NCBI GenBank assembly: GCA_016124445.1
Contig: WGNR01000012.1
Span: 372,001 to 436,000, forward strand
Direction of reading: 5' to 3'
DNA length: 64,000 nt
Source of the DNA: a bacterium
GTDB taxonomy: Bacteria > Planctomycetota > Planctomycetia > Pirellulales > Pirellulaceae
Shown here: in pieces, positions 8,571 to 17,111 of the stretch
Numbering within the stretch: the stretch's first letter is position 1
How the letters are laid out: every line of letters starts with the position of its first letter
Program-made: the position numbers and the translations under genes
Notes under the pieces: generated by a model
The model's database searches: none
What the model was told of the DNA's origin: nothing
Seen by the model: only the letters and a program-made list of their open reading frames with translations

Positions 8571-9632
8571 TCAATACGGTTCGGATTGGTCGCCGGCGTT
8601 GGTAGTTCCCAGCGCCCCCCAAACGCCGTAAGGGCTTTCGCCTGAGGCACCGGGTGCGATCGGTGGTTGGGAAAGGTCGCCCGTGTCGATATCTTCGCTG
8701 ATAAACTGAACCGATCCATCTGCCATCAGAACCTGCGCACCACCAGGGTGATAGCTGCCAACGCTGTACACACCATTCACGCCATCGCTGCCTCCGACGG
8801 CGCAGCTGATGGAATTGGGCGGCAAAATCGTACTGAACATCGCTGGCCCTGCCCCACCATCCGCCCAGCGATAACCACGAGTCCGAGGGTGATCGGAAGG
8901 TACCTGTCTTGGTGAATCTTTCAGGCAATGGAACGGTCGATCGAGATAGATGACCGGTTGGTTGATCGCGAGCTTGCCGTAGTTGGTTTCGCCCATCAAT
9001 ATTGTGTTTGAAGTTCCGTCCGTAAAACTATCCAAGGAAAGGCTCTGCCCTGGGGAGAATGCTCCTCGTGGTTTTCTTGGCTTGTGATTAGCGCCGAATC
9101 GCCACTGAACAGGGACGAACTCACCGGCAGGTCTCTGTTGCTTGTCATAGATCCTGGTCACGTCGCCTACGCAAAAGACGTAGCTGGTTGCTGCTCCGTC
9201 GACGATATTCCGGTCGGATGAACAAACAAGCACGTCAATCCTTTGGGACCAGGGCGGATAGTCTTTGACCCAGGGAGTTGGTCCCATCGCAGGAAAACTC
9301 GCCTGCGGTGTTTTCAATGGAAGTGCGATCTGCTCGTGTAAAGCCGATTCGTCGAGGTTTGGAAGAATCGCAACCAGGCCGCTTCGACGATCCGTATCGC
9401 CTCTGGTACAACTTGGCAGCGAGTTCGAGGGGCGACAAGCCGCGTAATTGATAATCGCTATTCCCAGTTGTCTGAGGTTGTTGGTGCACTGCGTTTGTCG
9501 CGCTGGGGAACACGTCTGATTCAACGCCGGCAACATCATGGCGAGCAATAACGCTATGATAAAAATCAGCGCCAGCAATTCAACTAGCGAAACCCCAGCT
9601 GTCGATCGCCGACCAGAATTCGTGTTCACCAT
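8571..9632 (-). CDS. DUF1559 pseudopilin-like protein, fourth of a tandem array
   Basis: A 353-residue DUF1559 (SBP_bac_10) protein. The N-terminus has a prepilin-like leader with cleavage-type motif AGVSLVELL followed by a hydrophobic helix, and the C-terminus has the H-X9-DG motif (YHPGGAQVLMADG). The start at 9632 is set by a very good ribosome-binding site (GAGGAGG) and by the leader. A much longer upstream reading frame exists but overlaps the preceding gene. DUF1559 proteins are hugely expanded in planctomycetes and have no established function; a role as secreted or surface pseudopilin-like structures is inferred from the leader. It ends in a GVWGALG segment shared by all four array members. 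Confidence 0.9.
   Translation of the reverse strand: MVNTNSGRRSTAGVSLVELLALIFIIALLLAMMLPALNQTCSPARQTQCTNNLRQLGIAIINYAACRPSNSLPSCTRGDTDRRSGLVAILPNLDESALHEQIALPLKTPQASFPAMGPTPWVKDYPPWSQRIDVLVCSSDRNIVDGAATSYVFCVGDVTRIYDKQQRPAGEFVPVQWRFGANHKPRKPRGAFSPGQSLSLDSFTDGTSNTILMGETNYGKLAINQPVIYLDRPFHCLKDSPRQVPSDHPRTRGYRWADGGAGPAMFSTILPPNSISCAVGGSDGVNGVYSVGSYHPGGAQVLMADGSVQFISEDIDTGDLSQPPIAPGASGESPYGVWGALGTTNAGDQSEPY
8623..8663 (-). repeat. 41-base exact repeat shared by array genes (copy 1)
   Basis: The 41 bases at 8623-8663 are identical to 9705-9745 and nearly identical to the matching place in the gene at 10670. They encode the SGESPYGVWG region at the 3' end of each DUF1559 gene. Identity at the DNA level, beyond what the protein needs, points to recent duplication or gene conversion. 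Confidence 0.75.
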
Positions 9633-9652
9633 TGCCTCCTCTGCTCGACGTA

Positions 9653-10645
9653 TCAGTAGTCGGTGACATCTTCGCCACTGCTGGTAGTTCCCAGCGCACC
9701 CCAGACGCCGTAAGGGCTTTCGCCTGAGGCACCGGGTGCGATCGGCGGCTTTGAGAGATTGCCGGTGTCGATGTCTTCGTGGATCGCCAGTACGGAACCA
9801 TCGCAGAACACGACCTGGGCACAATCGGAATGATAGCTTGCGAGGCTATACAGACCATTAACCCCATCGCTTCCCCCAACCGCACAGCTACTTGAATTGG
9901 GCGGCAAGATCGTATTGAACATCGCTGGGCCTGCCCCACCGTCCGCCCAGCGATATCCGCGTGTGCGGGGAATGCTCAACGATAGCGAGTTGAACGCATT
10001 TTTTCGGCAAAGTCCTGGGTTATCGAGATAACGGGCCGGTTGATTGATCGCCAGCCGGCCATAGCTTATTTCGCCCATCATAATCGTGTTCGATAGGCCA
10101 TCCCGGAATCTGGCCAGCTGAAGATTCTGACCCGGGGCGAACGCACCGCGTGGCGTCGTTCGTTTGTCGTAGATTCTCGCGACGTCACCGACGCAAAAGG
10201 CATAGCTGGTGGATGGTTTGTCGCCGACATTTGGGTCGGAAGGACAATCCAAAAGCTCAAGCTGTTGAAACCAGGGCGGGTAGCCTTTGATCCAGGGCGC
10301 CGGTCCCATCGCCGGATAGGTCATCGTCGCCGTATTTAGTCGCCCCACAATCTGGTTGTAAAGATTCTCCTGCTCCAGTTCTGGCAAGATCACGATCAGG
10401 CCACTTTGTCGATTCGCAACGCCCTGGGAACAACTTGGCAGCGAGTTATGGCAAGTCGCGTAAAGCGTCATTGCCAACCCCAATTGTTTAAGGTTGTTCT
10501 GGCACTGCGCGCGACGTGCAGGACCATGAGCACGTTGCAACGCCGGGAGTGTGACACCAATAAGTAACCCCACAATACAAATCGCTACCAGCAAGTCGAC
10601 CGCCTGAAATTCGCCAGTCATACGCCGGTCGGAATCGTTGCTCAT
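9653..10645 (-). CDS. DUF1559 pseudopilin-like protein, third of a tandem array
   Basis: A 330-residue DUF1559 protein with the conserved NLKQLGLAMTLYATCHNSLPS region, a DGLSNTIMMGE motif and the C-terminal H-X9-DG (YHSDCAQVVFCDG). Its leader is degenerate: GEFQAVDLL replaces the usual GFTLVELL, so the +5 Glu is Asp and the aromatic/Thr positions are lost. Whether a prepilin peptidase would still process it is uncertain; the following segment (VAICIVGLLIGVTLP) is still a good membrane helix. The gene lies between close relatives on both sides, with gaps of 20-24 bases, so the four genes are very likely one transcript. Confidence 0.88.
   Translation of the reverse strand: MSNDSDRRMTGEFQAVDLLVAICIVGLLIGVTLPALQRAHGPARRAQCQNNLKQLGLAMTLYATCHNSLPSCSQGVANRQSGLIVILPELEQENLYNQIVGRLNTATMTYPAMGPAPWIKGYPPWFQQLELLDCPSDPNVGDKPSTSYAFCVGDVARIYDKRTTPRGAFAPGQNLQLARFRDGLSNTIMMGEISYGRLAINQPARYLDNPGLCRKNAFNSLSLSIPRTRGYRWADGGAGPAMFNTILPPNSSSCAVGGSDGVNGLYSLASYHSDCAQVVFCDGSVLAIHEDIDTGNLSKPPIAPGASGESPYGVWGALGTTSSGEDVTDY
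9705..9745 (-). repeat. 41-base exact repeat shared by array genes (copy 2)
   Basis: The second copy of the 41-base sequence at 8623-8663, in the same place near the 3' end of the neighbouring DUF1559 gene. Confidence 0.75.
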
Positions 10646-10669
10646 GATTGCCTCTCTCGCTCGAACTGT

Positions 10670-11692
10670 TTAGTAATCTTTGATCACTTCCCCGCTGCTG
10701 CGCGTGCCCAACGCACCCCAGACGCCATAAGGGCTTTCGCCTGAGGCATCGGGCGCGATCGGTAGTTGCGACAGATCGCCGGTGTCGATTGCTTCGCTAA
10801 TGAACTGCACAGAACCATCACAAAGGACGACCTGACCGCCGCCGGGATGGTCGCTGCCGAGGCTGTAAACGCCGTTGACCCCATCGCTGCCCCCGACCGC
10901 GCAGCTAATTGTGTTGGGTGGCAAGGTCGTGCTGAACATCGCTGGGCCTGCCCCGCCATCTGCCCAGCGATATCCGCGTGTGCGCGGGTGATCGAGTGGT
11001 GCTTGGCTAGGTGAATCGTCGATACAAAGACCTGGCTGATCGAGATAGCGTTCCGGCTGGTTTACGGTCAGCCAGCCATATTGGATTTCTCCCATCATCA
11101 CCGTATTGGAGGTACCGTCCTCAATGTCCTTCAGCGAGATAAACTGCCCAGGCGCAAACACGCCACGTGGCGGTTGCTGATCGTAGATCCTCGTGACGTC
11201 ACCCACGCAAAACACATAGCTGGTCGACGGTTGATCTCGATCGGATTCAGGCTCCGAAGGACATATGAACGCGTCAATCCTCCGATGCCATGGCTCGTAC
11301 TCTTCGTCCCACGGAGCCGCCCCCATGGCCGGATAGGTCATCATTGGCGTTTTCAACGGCTGAGAGATCTGCTCGTAAAGTCCATCTTGTTCCAGGAATG
11401 GCAGCAACACCACCAAGCCGCTTAGTCGACTCGCACTGGAGGTCATATCGGTTTCGTTTGGCGCGATGCCGCCTGAGCAACTCGGCAATACCTCGAACGT
11501 GTCGTGGTAGTTGTGCAGTCCGAGACCCATCTGTTTCAGATCGTTGCTGCACTGGATACGACGGGCAGCTTCGCGCGACGTTCGCACGGCAGGAAAAAAC
11601 AACGCGACCAGCAGCGCAATGATCGCAATCACCACCAACAATTCGACAATCGTAAATCCGGCATTGAATCGACGCCGAGAAGTTGTGTTCAT
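10670..11692 (-). CDS. DUF1559 pseudopilin-like protein, second of a tandem array
   Basis: A 340-residue DUF1559 protein with the best-preserved leader of the array: a basic N-terminus, then [18 protein letters not shown] (cleavage expected after Gly in AG|F). It contains the CSNDLKQMGLGLHNYHDTF region, DGTSNTVMMGE, and the C-terminal H-X9-DG (DHPGGGQVVLCDG). Because it alone in the array keeps a canonical leader, it may be the functional reference member, while its neighbours have drifted. Gaps to neighbours are 19 and 24 bases. No enzymatic function is known for the family. Confidence 0.9.
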   Translation of the reverse strand: MNTTSRRRFNAGFTIVELLVVIAIIALLVALFFPAVRTSREAARRIQCSNDLKQMGLGLHNYHDTFEVLPSCSGGIAPNETDMTSSASRLSGLVVLLPFLEQDGLYEQISQPLKTPMMTYPAMGAAPWDEEYEPWHRRIDAFICPSEPESDRDQPSTSYVFCVGDVTRIYDQQPPRGVFAPGQFISLKDIEDGTSNTVMMGEIQYGWLTVNQPERYLDQPGLCIDDSPSQAPLDHPRTRGYRWADGGAGPAMFSTTLPPNTISCAVGGSDGVNGVYSLGSDHPGGGQVVLCDGSVQFISEAIDTGDLSQLPIAPDASGESPYGVWGALGTRSSGEVIKDY

Positions 11693-11711
11693 GATCGCCC
11701 TTCCTTCAATA

Positions 11712-12737
11712 TTAGTACGGATCGATGATCTCGCCGTCGTTGATCGATCCTAGCGCTCCCCACACGCCGAACGGACTCGGTTCTGGCTTCTGGTTTTGCC
11801 AGATCAGCGGCGGGCTGGATGGATCTCCCGCGTCGATCTTTTCAGAAATGAAATGAGCACTGCCGTCAACGAAAACCACGTGGCACCCGCCGATGTGATA
11901 ACTTCCAGCCGAGTAGATCCCATCAACTGCCTCACTACCGTCAACGGCGCATGAGGGGCCGTTCGGGGGCAAGATCGTGTTGACCATTGCCGGGCCTGCT
12001 CCGCCATCGGCCCAGTTGTAACCGCGGCCATATTGGTGAAGCGGAATTCGTTTGTCGTAGTGCCTCTTCGTACCATCGAGCACCCGATAACAGATACCCG
12101 GATCAGAAAGGAGATTGTCGGGCAAGTCGACGACATATTGTCCTGGAACACTTCGACCATCGGGCGTACCAATTTCGGCCATCATGATGGTGTTGCTAGT
12201 TCCGTCTACGATTTGGCTAAAGGTGGTGGAGTGCCCCGGCGCGAATACGCCGCGCGGTGCCGGCAACTGATAAATACTTTGAGCGATATCACCAATGCAG
12301 AATGCATAATTCGTTGGCCGATAGTCCTTGACATCACTGGTTGCAGAAGGGCATACAAACACATCAACTTTTGCTTGCCAGGGTGCGTAGGTTTTATCCC
12401 ACGGGGCCGGACCGTTCGACGATATGCCATTCGTATTCACAATATCGTCGTAAAGCTTGGTCTGTTCTACAAACGGTAAAAGTTGAATCATTCCGCTGAG
12501 GCGATTCTGATTGCCTCCCATGCCGGACCCGGCAAACGGCGGCGGAAAGGTATTGTAGGTGTCATGATAATTGTGCAATGCCAAGGCAAGATGCTTCAGG
12601 TTATTGCTGCATGACATGCGTCTAGAAGCTTCGCGATGCCCCCCGTTAGACGGCAGCAATAGGAACAGCAATGCACCAATGATCGCAATCACTGCCAGTA
12701 CCTCTTTCAGTGACCATCCTCTTCGCAGCAATATCAT
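11712..12737 (-). CDS. DUF1559 pseudopilin-like protein, first of a tandem array
   Basis: A 341-residue DUF1559 protein. The leader is very short and altered (MILLRRGWSLKEVLAVIAII), keeping the Gly and the +5 Glu position roughly but with WSLKEVL in place of FTLVELL. The core (CSNNLKHLALALHNYHDTY, DGTSNTIMMAE) and the H-X9-DG motif (YHIGGCHVVFVDG) are intact. Its start codon overlaps the stop of the DUF2306 gene by four bases (ATGA on the coding strand), which implies translational coupling. It is the most divergent of the four array members at the DNA level. Confidence 0.88.
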   Translation of the reverse strand: MILLRRGWSLKEVLAVIAIIGALLFLLLPSNGGHREASRRMSCSNNLKHLALALHNYHDTYNTFPPPFAGSGMGGNQNRLSGMIQLLPFVEQTKLYDDIVNTNGISSNGPAPWDKTYAPWQAKVDVFVCPSATSDVKDYRPTNYAFCIGDIAQSIYQLPAPRGVFAPGHSTTFSQIVDGTSNTIMMAEIGTPDGRSVPGQYVVDLPDNLLSDPGICYRVLDGTKRHYDKRIPLHQYGRGYNWADGGAGPAMVNTILPPNGPSCAVDGSEAVDGIYSAGSYHIGGCHVVFVDGSAHFISEKIDAGDPSSPPLIWQNQKPEPSPFGVWGALGSINDGEIIDPY

Positions 12738-13432
12738 GCCAGCATCTCCTGGGCAGGTTTCTCCGCGGCTACCTGCTTTGCGGCTCTATCCTTTTTCCGC
12801 CGGCGCCGCACTTCATAAATCGCCAGCGGTACGATCCAACAGAGCCAGGCATTCAGTTGATAGGCGACCAGCGTTTCGTTTCCCGTCACGATCAAAACAC
12901 CAGAGGCAATCCGAAAGAGCAGGGGAGAGACCAGCAGCAGAAAGCAATAGGTCGCGTAGCGCTGATGCTCGACGAACTTGCGCTGCATCGCGTACTTGGC
13001 CGCCATGATGACGGTAACGCCGGTCAAGATCGCTTGCAACGCAAACCCGACACCGGCAATTGGCCCGGAAAAAGCCCAGCACGCCATGACGATCCCGCTG
13101 GGAACGACCAGCGCGACGACCAGGGCCAATTGCACTTTGCCCAGCCGGCGATGCCAGGGGCCATGCATCTTCCGTTTGCCGCTGACCATCAAATAGGCGC
13201 CGATCAGGAAGGCCGCTGGCGAGACAACGATGTGGACATAGAACGCCGGAGCGTAAACGCCGAAGAACGAATCTTCGCGTCCGATCAAAAAGGCCGAGTC
13301 AAAGTTCGGTGGGCAGTAGTTCACGTATTCGACGACCATCGAAACGAGCACTTTCGCCAGCACCAATCCGGCGACAAGTCCAAAAATGGTCTTCAACCGG
13401 GCAAAACGAGTTGACCGTGCGTGAGCTTTCAC
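12734..13432 (-). CDS. DUF2306-type multi-pass membrane protein
   Basis: A protein of about 232 residues with at least six hydrophobic spans, resembling DUF2306 predicted membrane proteins: a histidine in an early helix (FYVHIVVSPAAFLIGAYL), then HGPWHRRLGKVQ in a loop, and a later HQRYATY segment. These His residues could bind metal or haem, as seen in related integral membrane proteins, but the function is unknown. Possible starts are GTG at 13432 and TTG at 13438; neither has a clear ribosome-binding site. It overlaps the first DUF1559 gene by four bases, so the membrane protein heads the five-gene operon. Confidence 0.8.
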   Translation of the reverse strand: MKAHARSTRFARLKTIFGLVAGLVLAKVLVSMVVEYVNYCPPNFDSAFLIGREDSFFGVYAPAFYVHIVVSPAAFLIGAYLMVSGKRKMHGPWHRRLGKVQLALVVALVVPSGIVMACWAFSGPIAGVGFALQAILTGVTVIMAAKYAMQRKFVEHQRYATYCFLLLVSPLLFRIASGVLIVTGNETLVAYQLNAWLCWIVPLAIYEVRRRRKKDRAAKQVAAEKPAQEMLA

Positions 13433-13438
13433 GACCAA

Positions 13439-13452
13439 GCGGCAAAAGCCGC
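13439..13452 (-). promoter_or_regulatory. GC hairpin immediately before the operon start codon
   Basis: GCGGC (13439-13443) and GCCGC (13448-13452) flank a four-base A/T loop directly upstream of the DUF2306 start codons. A stem here could hinder ribosome loading, but it is short and could be chance. Confidence 0.25.
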
Positions 13453-13675
13453 GACCTTATTGCGAGAAGAGAGGAGCGAGGAAAAGACAAATCCGCCCGC
13501 AAGCAGGGCCGGATACCACCTCGCAGGATAGCCGAGCCGCAGGTTAAAGTCGAGGAAATTGCTTGAAACGAGCTAGCGGACCTCGCCGAAAGAAACTTCG
13601 CCAGAAGCTGGAGCTTTTCCTGCCGTTCACCTAGATTGAACCGATCTACTCGCCCCTTATCAAAAGGAACTTGCC

Positions 13676-14491
13676 ATGCGTGCTTCACTTGTCGCCGTCG
13701 CCCTGTTGTCGATCGTTCTCTGGCAAATCCCTGCCTTCAGTGAACCTCCGCAATCAAAACCGACGGAGTCGAATTCGTCCGAAGGCCCAAATCCATTCGC
13801 TGATGATGTCCAGGTGCCTTCCTTCGACCCGTTTCAGAAGCCTGCAGAACCAGCGGTTTGCGAGGCCTGCAAAGCAGCCACCAACCATCCCCTGAAGAAT
13901 CGCCCTGAAGTGGTTTGGCTAGGCGTTTCCGGAAAGGTCAACCAAAAGATCCTGGATGATGTCCAGCAGCAACTCACCAAGATTCAGTTCATCGAATCGC
14001 CGCTGGAGGATGTCGTTGGTTACCTCAAGAACCTGCATCACCAAAACGTCGTCATTGATCGACGGGGAATCGAAGACGCCGGTTGGGACGTCGATATGCC
14101 GATCACCATGAACATCGACAACGTGATGCTAAACAACGCGTTGAATCTGCTTTGCCACGACAATGACCTTGGCTGGTATGTCGACAACGAAGCAATTGTC
14201 ATCACCTCGGCCCAGGCCGCCCGGCAGCATACTTCGGTTCGCGTTTACGAATTGGGGAATCTGTCCGGCGAGGAAACCATCAACGCGATTGAATCAATCT
14301 TGGAGACATCGCCTGGCTACGTCTCTAACGTCTCCCCGGCTGGTTTTGGAATGGCTCCTGGCCAGGCTCCCGCGTCACCGGCCGGAATTGGGCAGATTCC
14401 TTCGAAGAATGCGATCGTGGTACGTCAAAACCGTGAGGGACACGATCTGATCCGATCGCTGATCCTTTCGCTCAATGGTTTTGAATCGTAA
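13676..14491 (+). CDS. secreted protein with secretin-N-like domain (copy 1)
   Basis: A 271-residue exported protein. It has a signal peptide (residues 1-22, ending PAFS), a Pro-rich region containing a CEAC pair (about residues 62-65), then a compact domain (about residues 75-185) resembling the short N-terminal STN/secretin domain: IQFIESPLEDVVGYLKNLH, then VDMPITMNIDNVMLNNAL and LGWYVDNEAIVITS. A C-terminal part has an NAIVVRQNREGHDLIRSL segment similar to secretin N1-type repeats (VRVYELGNLSGEETINAIE). There is no secretin pore domain, so it is not a secretin itself. AAAGGA precedes the ATG. It is a paralogue of the gene at 15069, and both probably act in the periplasm. Confidence 0.78.
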   Translation: MRASLVAVALLSIVLWQIPAFSEPPQSKPTESNSSEGPNPFADDVQVPSFDPFQKPAEPAVCEACKAATNHPLKNRPEVVWLGVSGKVNQKILDDVQQQLTKIQFIESPLEDVVGYLKNLHHQNVVIDRRGIEDAGWDVDMPITMNIDNVMLNNALNLLCHDNDLGWYVDNEAIVITSAQAARQHTSVRVYELGNLSGEETINAIESILETSPGYVSNVSPAGFGMAPGQAPASPAGIGQIPSKNAIVVRQNREGHDLIRSLILSLNGFES

Positions 14492-14530
14492 ACCACAAGC
14501 AGCCAAAGCCACCGGTAGAGACACAGAATT

Positions 14531-14563
14531 GCGCGATTCCGAAAAGGTTTTGCCGGATCGCGC
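14531..14563 (+). terminator. candidate terminator after the first secretin-N-like gene
   Basis: GCGCGATTCCG (14531-14541) and CGGATCGCGC (14554-14563) pair with one bulged base. A run of Ts (ATACGCCTTTTT) follows about 10 bases later. It lies about 40 bases after the stop at 14491. Confidence 0.45.
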
Positions 14564-14634
14564 TATCGAATACGCCTTTTTAAGTAGGAGCAAGCTGTCC
14601 ACGAATTCCCATCTAAAATGATTGAACCTCGGCC

Positions 14635-15033
14635 ATGGATTCTTCCCGTAAATCTGCCTATCGCTTGTTGTTGATTTCGGCCGGGTTCAATGTGTTGCTG
14701 TTTCTCCTGGGCATTCTGGTACTCAGTTCTCGATTCTGGGTTCCGGTCGTTTTTCCCGACTGGTGGAACGATTCGGCCAATTCTCAACCGTCACAGCCAT
14801 TGCCGCTAGTTGCAATTCTGCTCTACATGGCAGTTCGTGTTGTGCGGTTTCTTGTCGGACTGGTCATTTACCTGGTCGTTGGTGTCGGCCTGACGGCATC
14901 CGGAATCGTTGGATCAATTTGGACTGGGATAGGCGCAGTAATCGTGGAATCAGCAACCGATCGTTCCGGCAGCAACTCACTGAAAGATTCTTCGCCAGAT
15001 GCTGGACCGGTTAGAAAGCGTTGCCTAGGTTGA
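14635..15033 (+). CDS. small membrane protein between the secretin-N-like paralogues
   Basis: A 132-residue protein with a short basic N-terminus (MDSSRKSAYR), one hydrophobic span (about residues 12-32), a WWNDSANSQPSQP loop and a second long hydrophobic region (about 55-105, enough for two spans), then a polar tail with Asp/Ser/Arg residues and a cysteine near the end. No family recognised. The ribosome-binding site is weak, so confidence is moderate, but the reading frame is clean and fills the gap between two related genes on the same strand. It may assist the flanking exported proteins at the inner membrane (inference). Confidence 0.6.
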   Translation: MDSSRKSAYRLLLISAGFNVLLFLLGILVLSSRFWVPVVFPDWWNDSANSQPSQPLPLVAILLYMAVRVVRFLVGLVIYLVVGVGLTASGIVGSIWTGIGAVIVESATDRSGSNSLKDSSPDAGPVRKRCLG

Positions 15034-15068
15034 AGGGAATCACTTCCCAATGTCGAAAGGTAGTTGAA

Positions 15069-15788
15069 ATGCGTACTTCGCTGACTGGAATCGCCTTGCT
15101 GATTGTCATCGTTTGGCAGATTCCCGCCTTTGGCCAGTATGGCATGGACGACGATTTCGATGTGGGGCAATCACTTGAGATTCCCTCCAAGCAGCCTCCG
15201 AGAGTTTTTTGGCTCGGCGCGTCTGGAACCGCGAATCAGCGAATCCTGCAGGCAATTCAGAAGGAACCAACCAAGATTCGTTTCATCGATACGCCGCTGG
15301 AAGAAGTTGTCGACTATCTCGAATCGCTGCACCACATCAGCATTGTGATTGACCGCCGCGCACTGAGAGACGCCGATTTGGATATCGAGATGCCGATCAC
15401 CCGGAGTATTGAAGGCATTCCGCTGGGCAGCGCGTTGAACATGCTCTGTATCGAAAACGGATTAGGCTGGTATGTCGACAATCATGCGCTCTACATCAGC
15501 TCAGCTGAGGCTGCCAAAGAGCATACGTCTGTTCGCGCTTACGAACTGGGAAGTCTGTCTGGCGAAGATGTTATCAAGGCGATTGGGGCCGTTTCAGAAA
15601 GCTTGTCGAGCGTCAACCTTTGGAACCCCAAACCTGGCGGCTATTTGCCACCTCCATTTGACGTAACCGCCGCGCAGCATGGTATCGGTCTGATTCGATC
15701 GTCAAATGCGATTGTCATCCGACAGAACCGAGAAGACCATGAACTGGTTCGATCGCTGATCCTGTCTCTAAATGGCTTCCAACAATAG
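15069..15788 (+). CDS. secreted protein with secretin-N-like domain (copy 2)
   Basis: A 239-residue paralogue of the protein at 13676: signal peptide MRTSLTGIALLIVIVWQIPA, a shorter acidic linker without the CEAC pair, then the same STN-like domain (IRFIDTPLEEVVDYLESLH, DIEMPITRSIEGIPLGSALN, LGWYVDNHALYISS) and the same C-terminal region ending in SLILSLNGF. An in-frame start at 15021 would overlap the previous gene, but the ATG at 15069 opens the signal peptide and lies 35 bases after the preceding stop. The two copies share the WQIPAF signal-peptide end and WLG.SG segment, so they arose by duplication. Function unknown; likely periplasmic protein-protein contacts. Confidence 0.78.
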   Translation: MRTSLTGIALLIVIVWQIPAFGQYGMDDDFDVGQSLEIPSKQPPRVFWLGASGTANQRILQAIQKEPTKIRFIDTPLEEVVDYLESLHHISIVIDRRALRDADLDIEMPITRSIEGIPLGSALNMLCIENGLGWYVDNHALYISSAEAAKEHTSVRAYELGSLSGEDVIKAIGAVSESLSSVNLWNPKPGGYLPPPFDVTAAQHGIGLIRSSNAIVIRQNREDHELVRSLILSLNGFQQ

Positions 15789-16080
15789 ATTTTGCCTAGG
15801 AAATTCCGAAGGTAAGCCACCCCCTTGAAGCGATCTTAAATGTACTGCATTACCTCTCGCCGAATTATCTTCCGTTAAGGGCGATCCATGCTCAGACAAT
15901 GAAAAAATCGGCGCCGCAGCTCTCAATTTGCCAGCTGGGGGGGCGGGTCTACCTAGATTCACACACGGGCAATAACGATGGCCATCACGCCATTTCCCCG
16001 CTTCAAGCCAGCGATTTCTTACACTAGAATTTAAGCTGCACTTATTCGCTCCCTATTCTCCGACCTTAAGAAGAGCTTAC

Positions 16081-17073
16081 ATGCGCAGATTCAAGCGAGG
16101 TTTTACCCTCGTCGAACTTCTGGTTGTCATTGCGATCATTGGTGTCCTGATTGCGTTGTTGTTGCCCGCCGTTCAACAGGCGCGCGAAGCGGCTCGTCGT
16201 ATGTCGTGCAGCAATCACCTCAAGCAAATCGGCCTGGCGGTTCACAACTATCACGATACCTTCGGTACATTGCCCCCAGGCGGCATCTGGGCACATGACG
16301 TTCCCTGGGCAAACCCGGCCCCGCCCAGCCCAAACCCAGGCCGCGGCGGCGTGCTAGTCTGTTTGCTCCCCTACGTCGAGCAGTCGGCGCTGCACGACAA
16401 GATCAACTTCGAGAGCAACACAACCGTCTCGGAACAATGGGTAAACAGCCCAACCAACACCATCAAAGTCAAGAACGTCATTATCGACATCTACCAGTGC
16501 CCCAGCGATACGCATGGAGGCTACGTGCCTGGCACCCAACTGGCCGCGCATAACTACGTGGCCAGTGCCGGCCCCACAGGGATCAGTCCCACGGGCAATC
16601 CCAATTGCCCATGTGCCTTGGGCGCAACGTTTAACTCGTATCGCATCGATACTGCCCACAATCAACAGAACCCTGCCGGTCCGTTCACCCGTTATGGAAA
16701 TACGTTCGTGGCCCGTTTTCGTGACGTGACCGACGGACTTTCCAACACGATCTTCTTTGGCGAGATCCGCACCAGTTGTTCGTCGCATGCCCGAAATGGC
16801 TGGGCGACGTCTAACAACGGACAAGGCCTTGTCGGCACGCTGGTGCCGATCAATACCGATTCTTGCTATAGCAAGACCGATGCCCCAGGCGGCGATACCT
16901 GCTTCGCCTACTGCAGTTGGAATACCGAATTCGGTTTCAAGTCGTGGCATCCCGGCGGCGCCCAAACGCTGCAAGGAGATGGTTCTGTCACCTTTCGCGC
17001 GGAAACGATCAACCATCAAATGTTTCAGCGTCTCGGCCAGCGTGATGACGGTCTGCCGATTAACTTGAACTAA
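16081..17073 (+). CDS. DUF1559 pseudopilin-like protein (lipoprotein-linked)
   Basis: A 330-residue DUF1559 protein with a fully canonical leader ([19 protein letters not shown]), the region [31 protein letters not shown] and the C-terminal H-X9-DG (WHPGGAQTLQGDG). Several Cys residues (PNCPCALG, TSCSS, DSCYS, DTCFAYCS) could form disulphides after export. AAGAAGAG precedes the ATG. The small lipoprotein gene at 17112 follows after 38 bases, the same arrangement as at 21500/22625 and 29676/29210, so the two products are probably made together. Confidence 0.92.
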   Translation: MRRFKRGFTLVELLVVIAIIGVLIALLLPAVQQAREAARRMSCSNHLKQIGLAVHNYHDTFGTLPPGGIWAHDVPWANPAPPSPNPGRGGVLVCLLPYVEQSALHDKINFESNTTVSEQWVNSPTNTIKVKNVIIDIYQCPSDTHGGYVPGTQLAAHNYVASAGPTGISPTGNPNCPCALGATFNSYRIDTAHNQQNPAGPFTRYGNTFVARFRDVTDGLSNTIFFGEIRTSCSSHARNGWATSNNGQGLVGTLVPINTDSCYSKTDAPGGDTCFAYCSWNTEFGFKSWHPGGAQTLQGDGSVTFRAETINHQMFQRLGQRDDGLPINLN

Positions 17074-17111
17074 ATATCCCCGACCATTCACCCCAGGCCT
17101 GTTTCCACGCC

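Noticed and set aside
13309..13566. An 85-codon plus-strand frame antisense to the DUF2306 gene start
   Set aside because: Very basic composition and full antisense overlap with a better-supported gene; most likely a shadow of the high-GC opposite strand.
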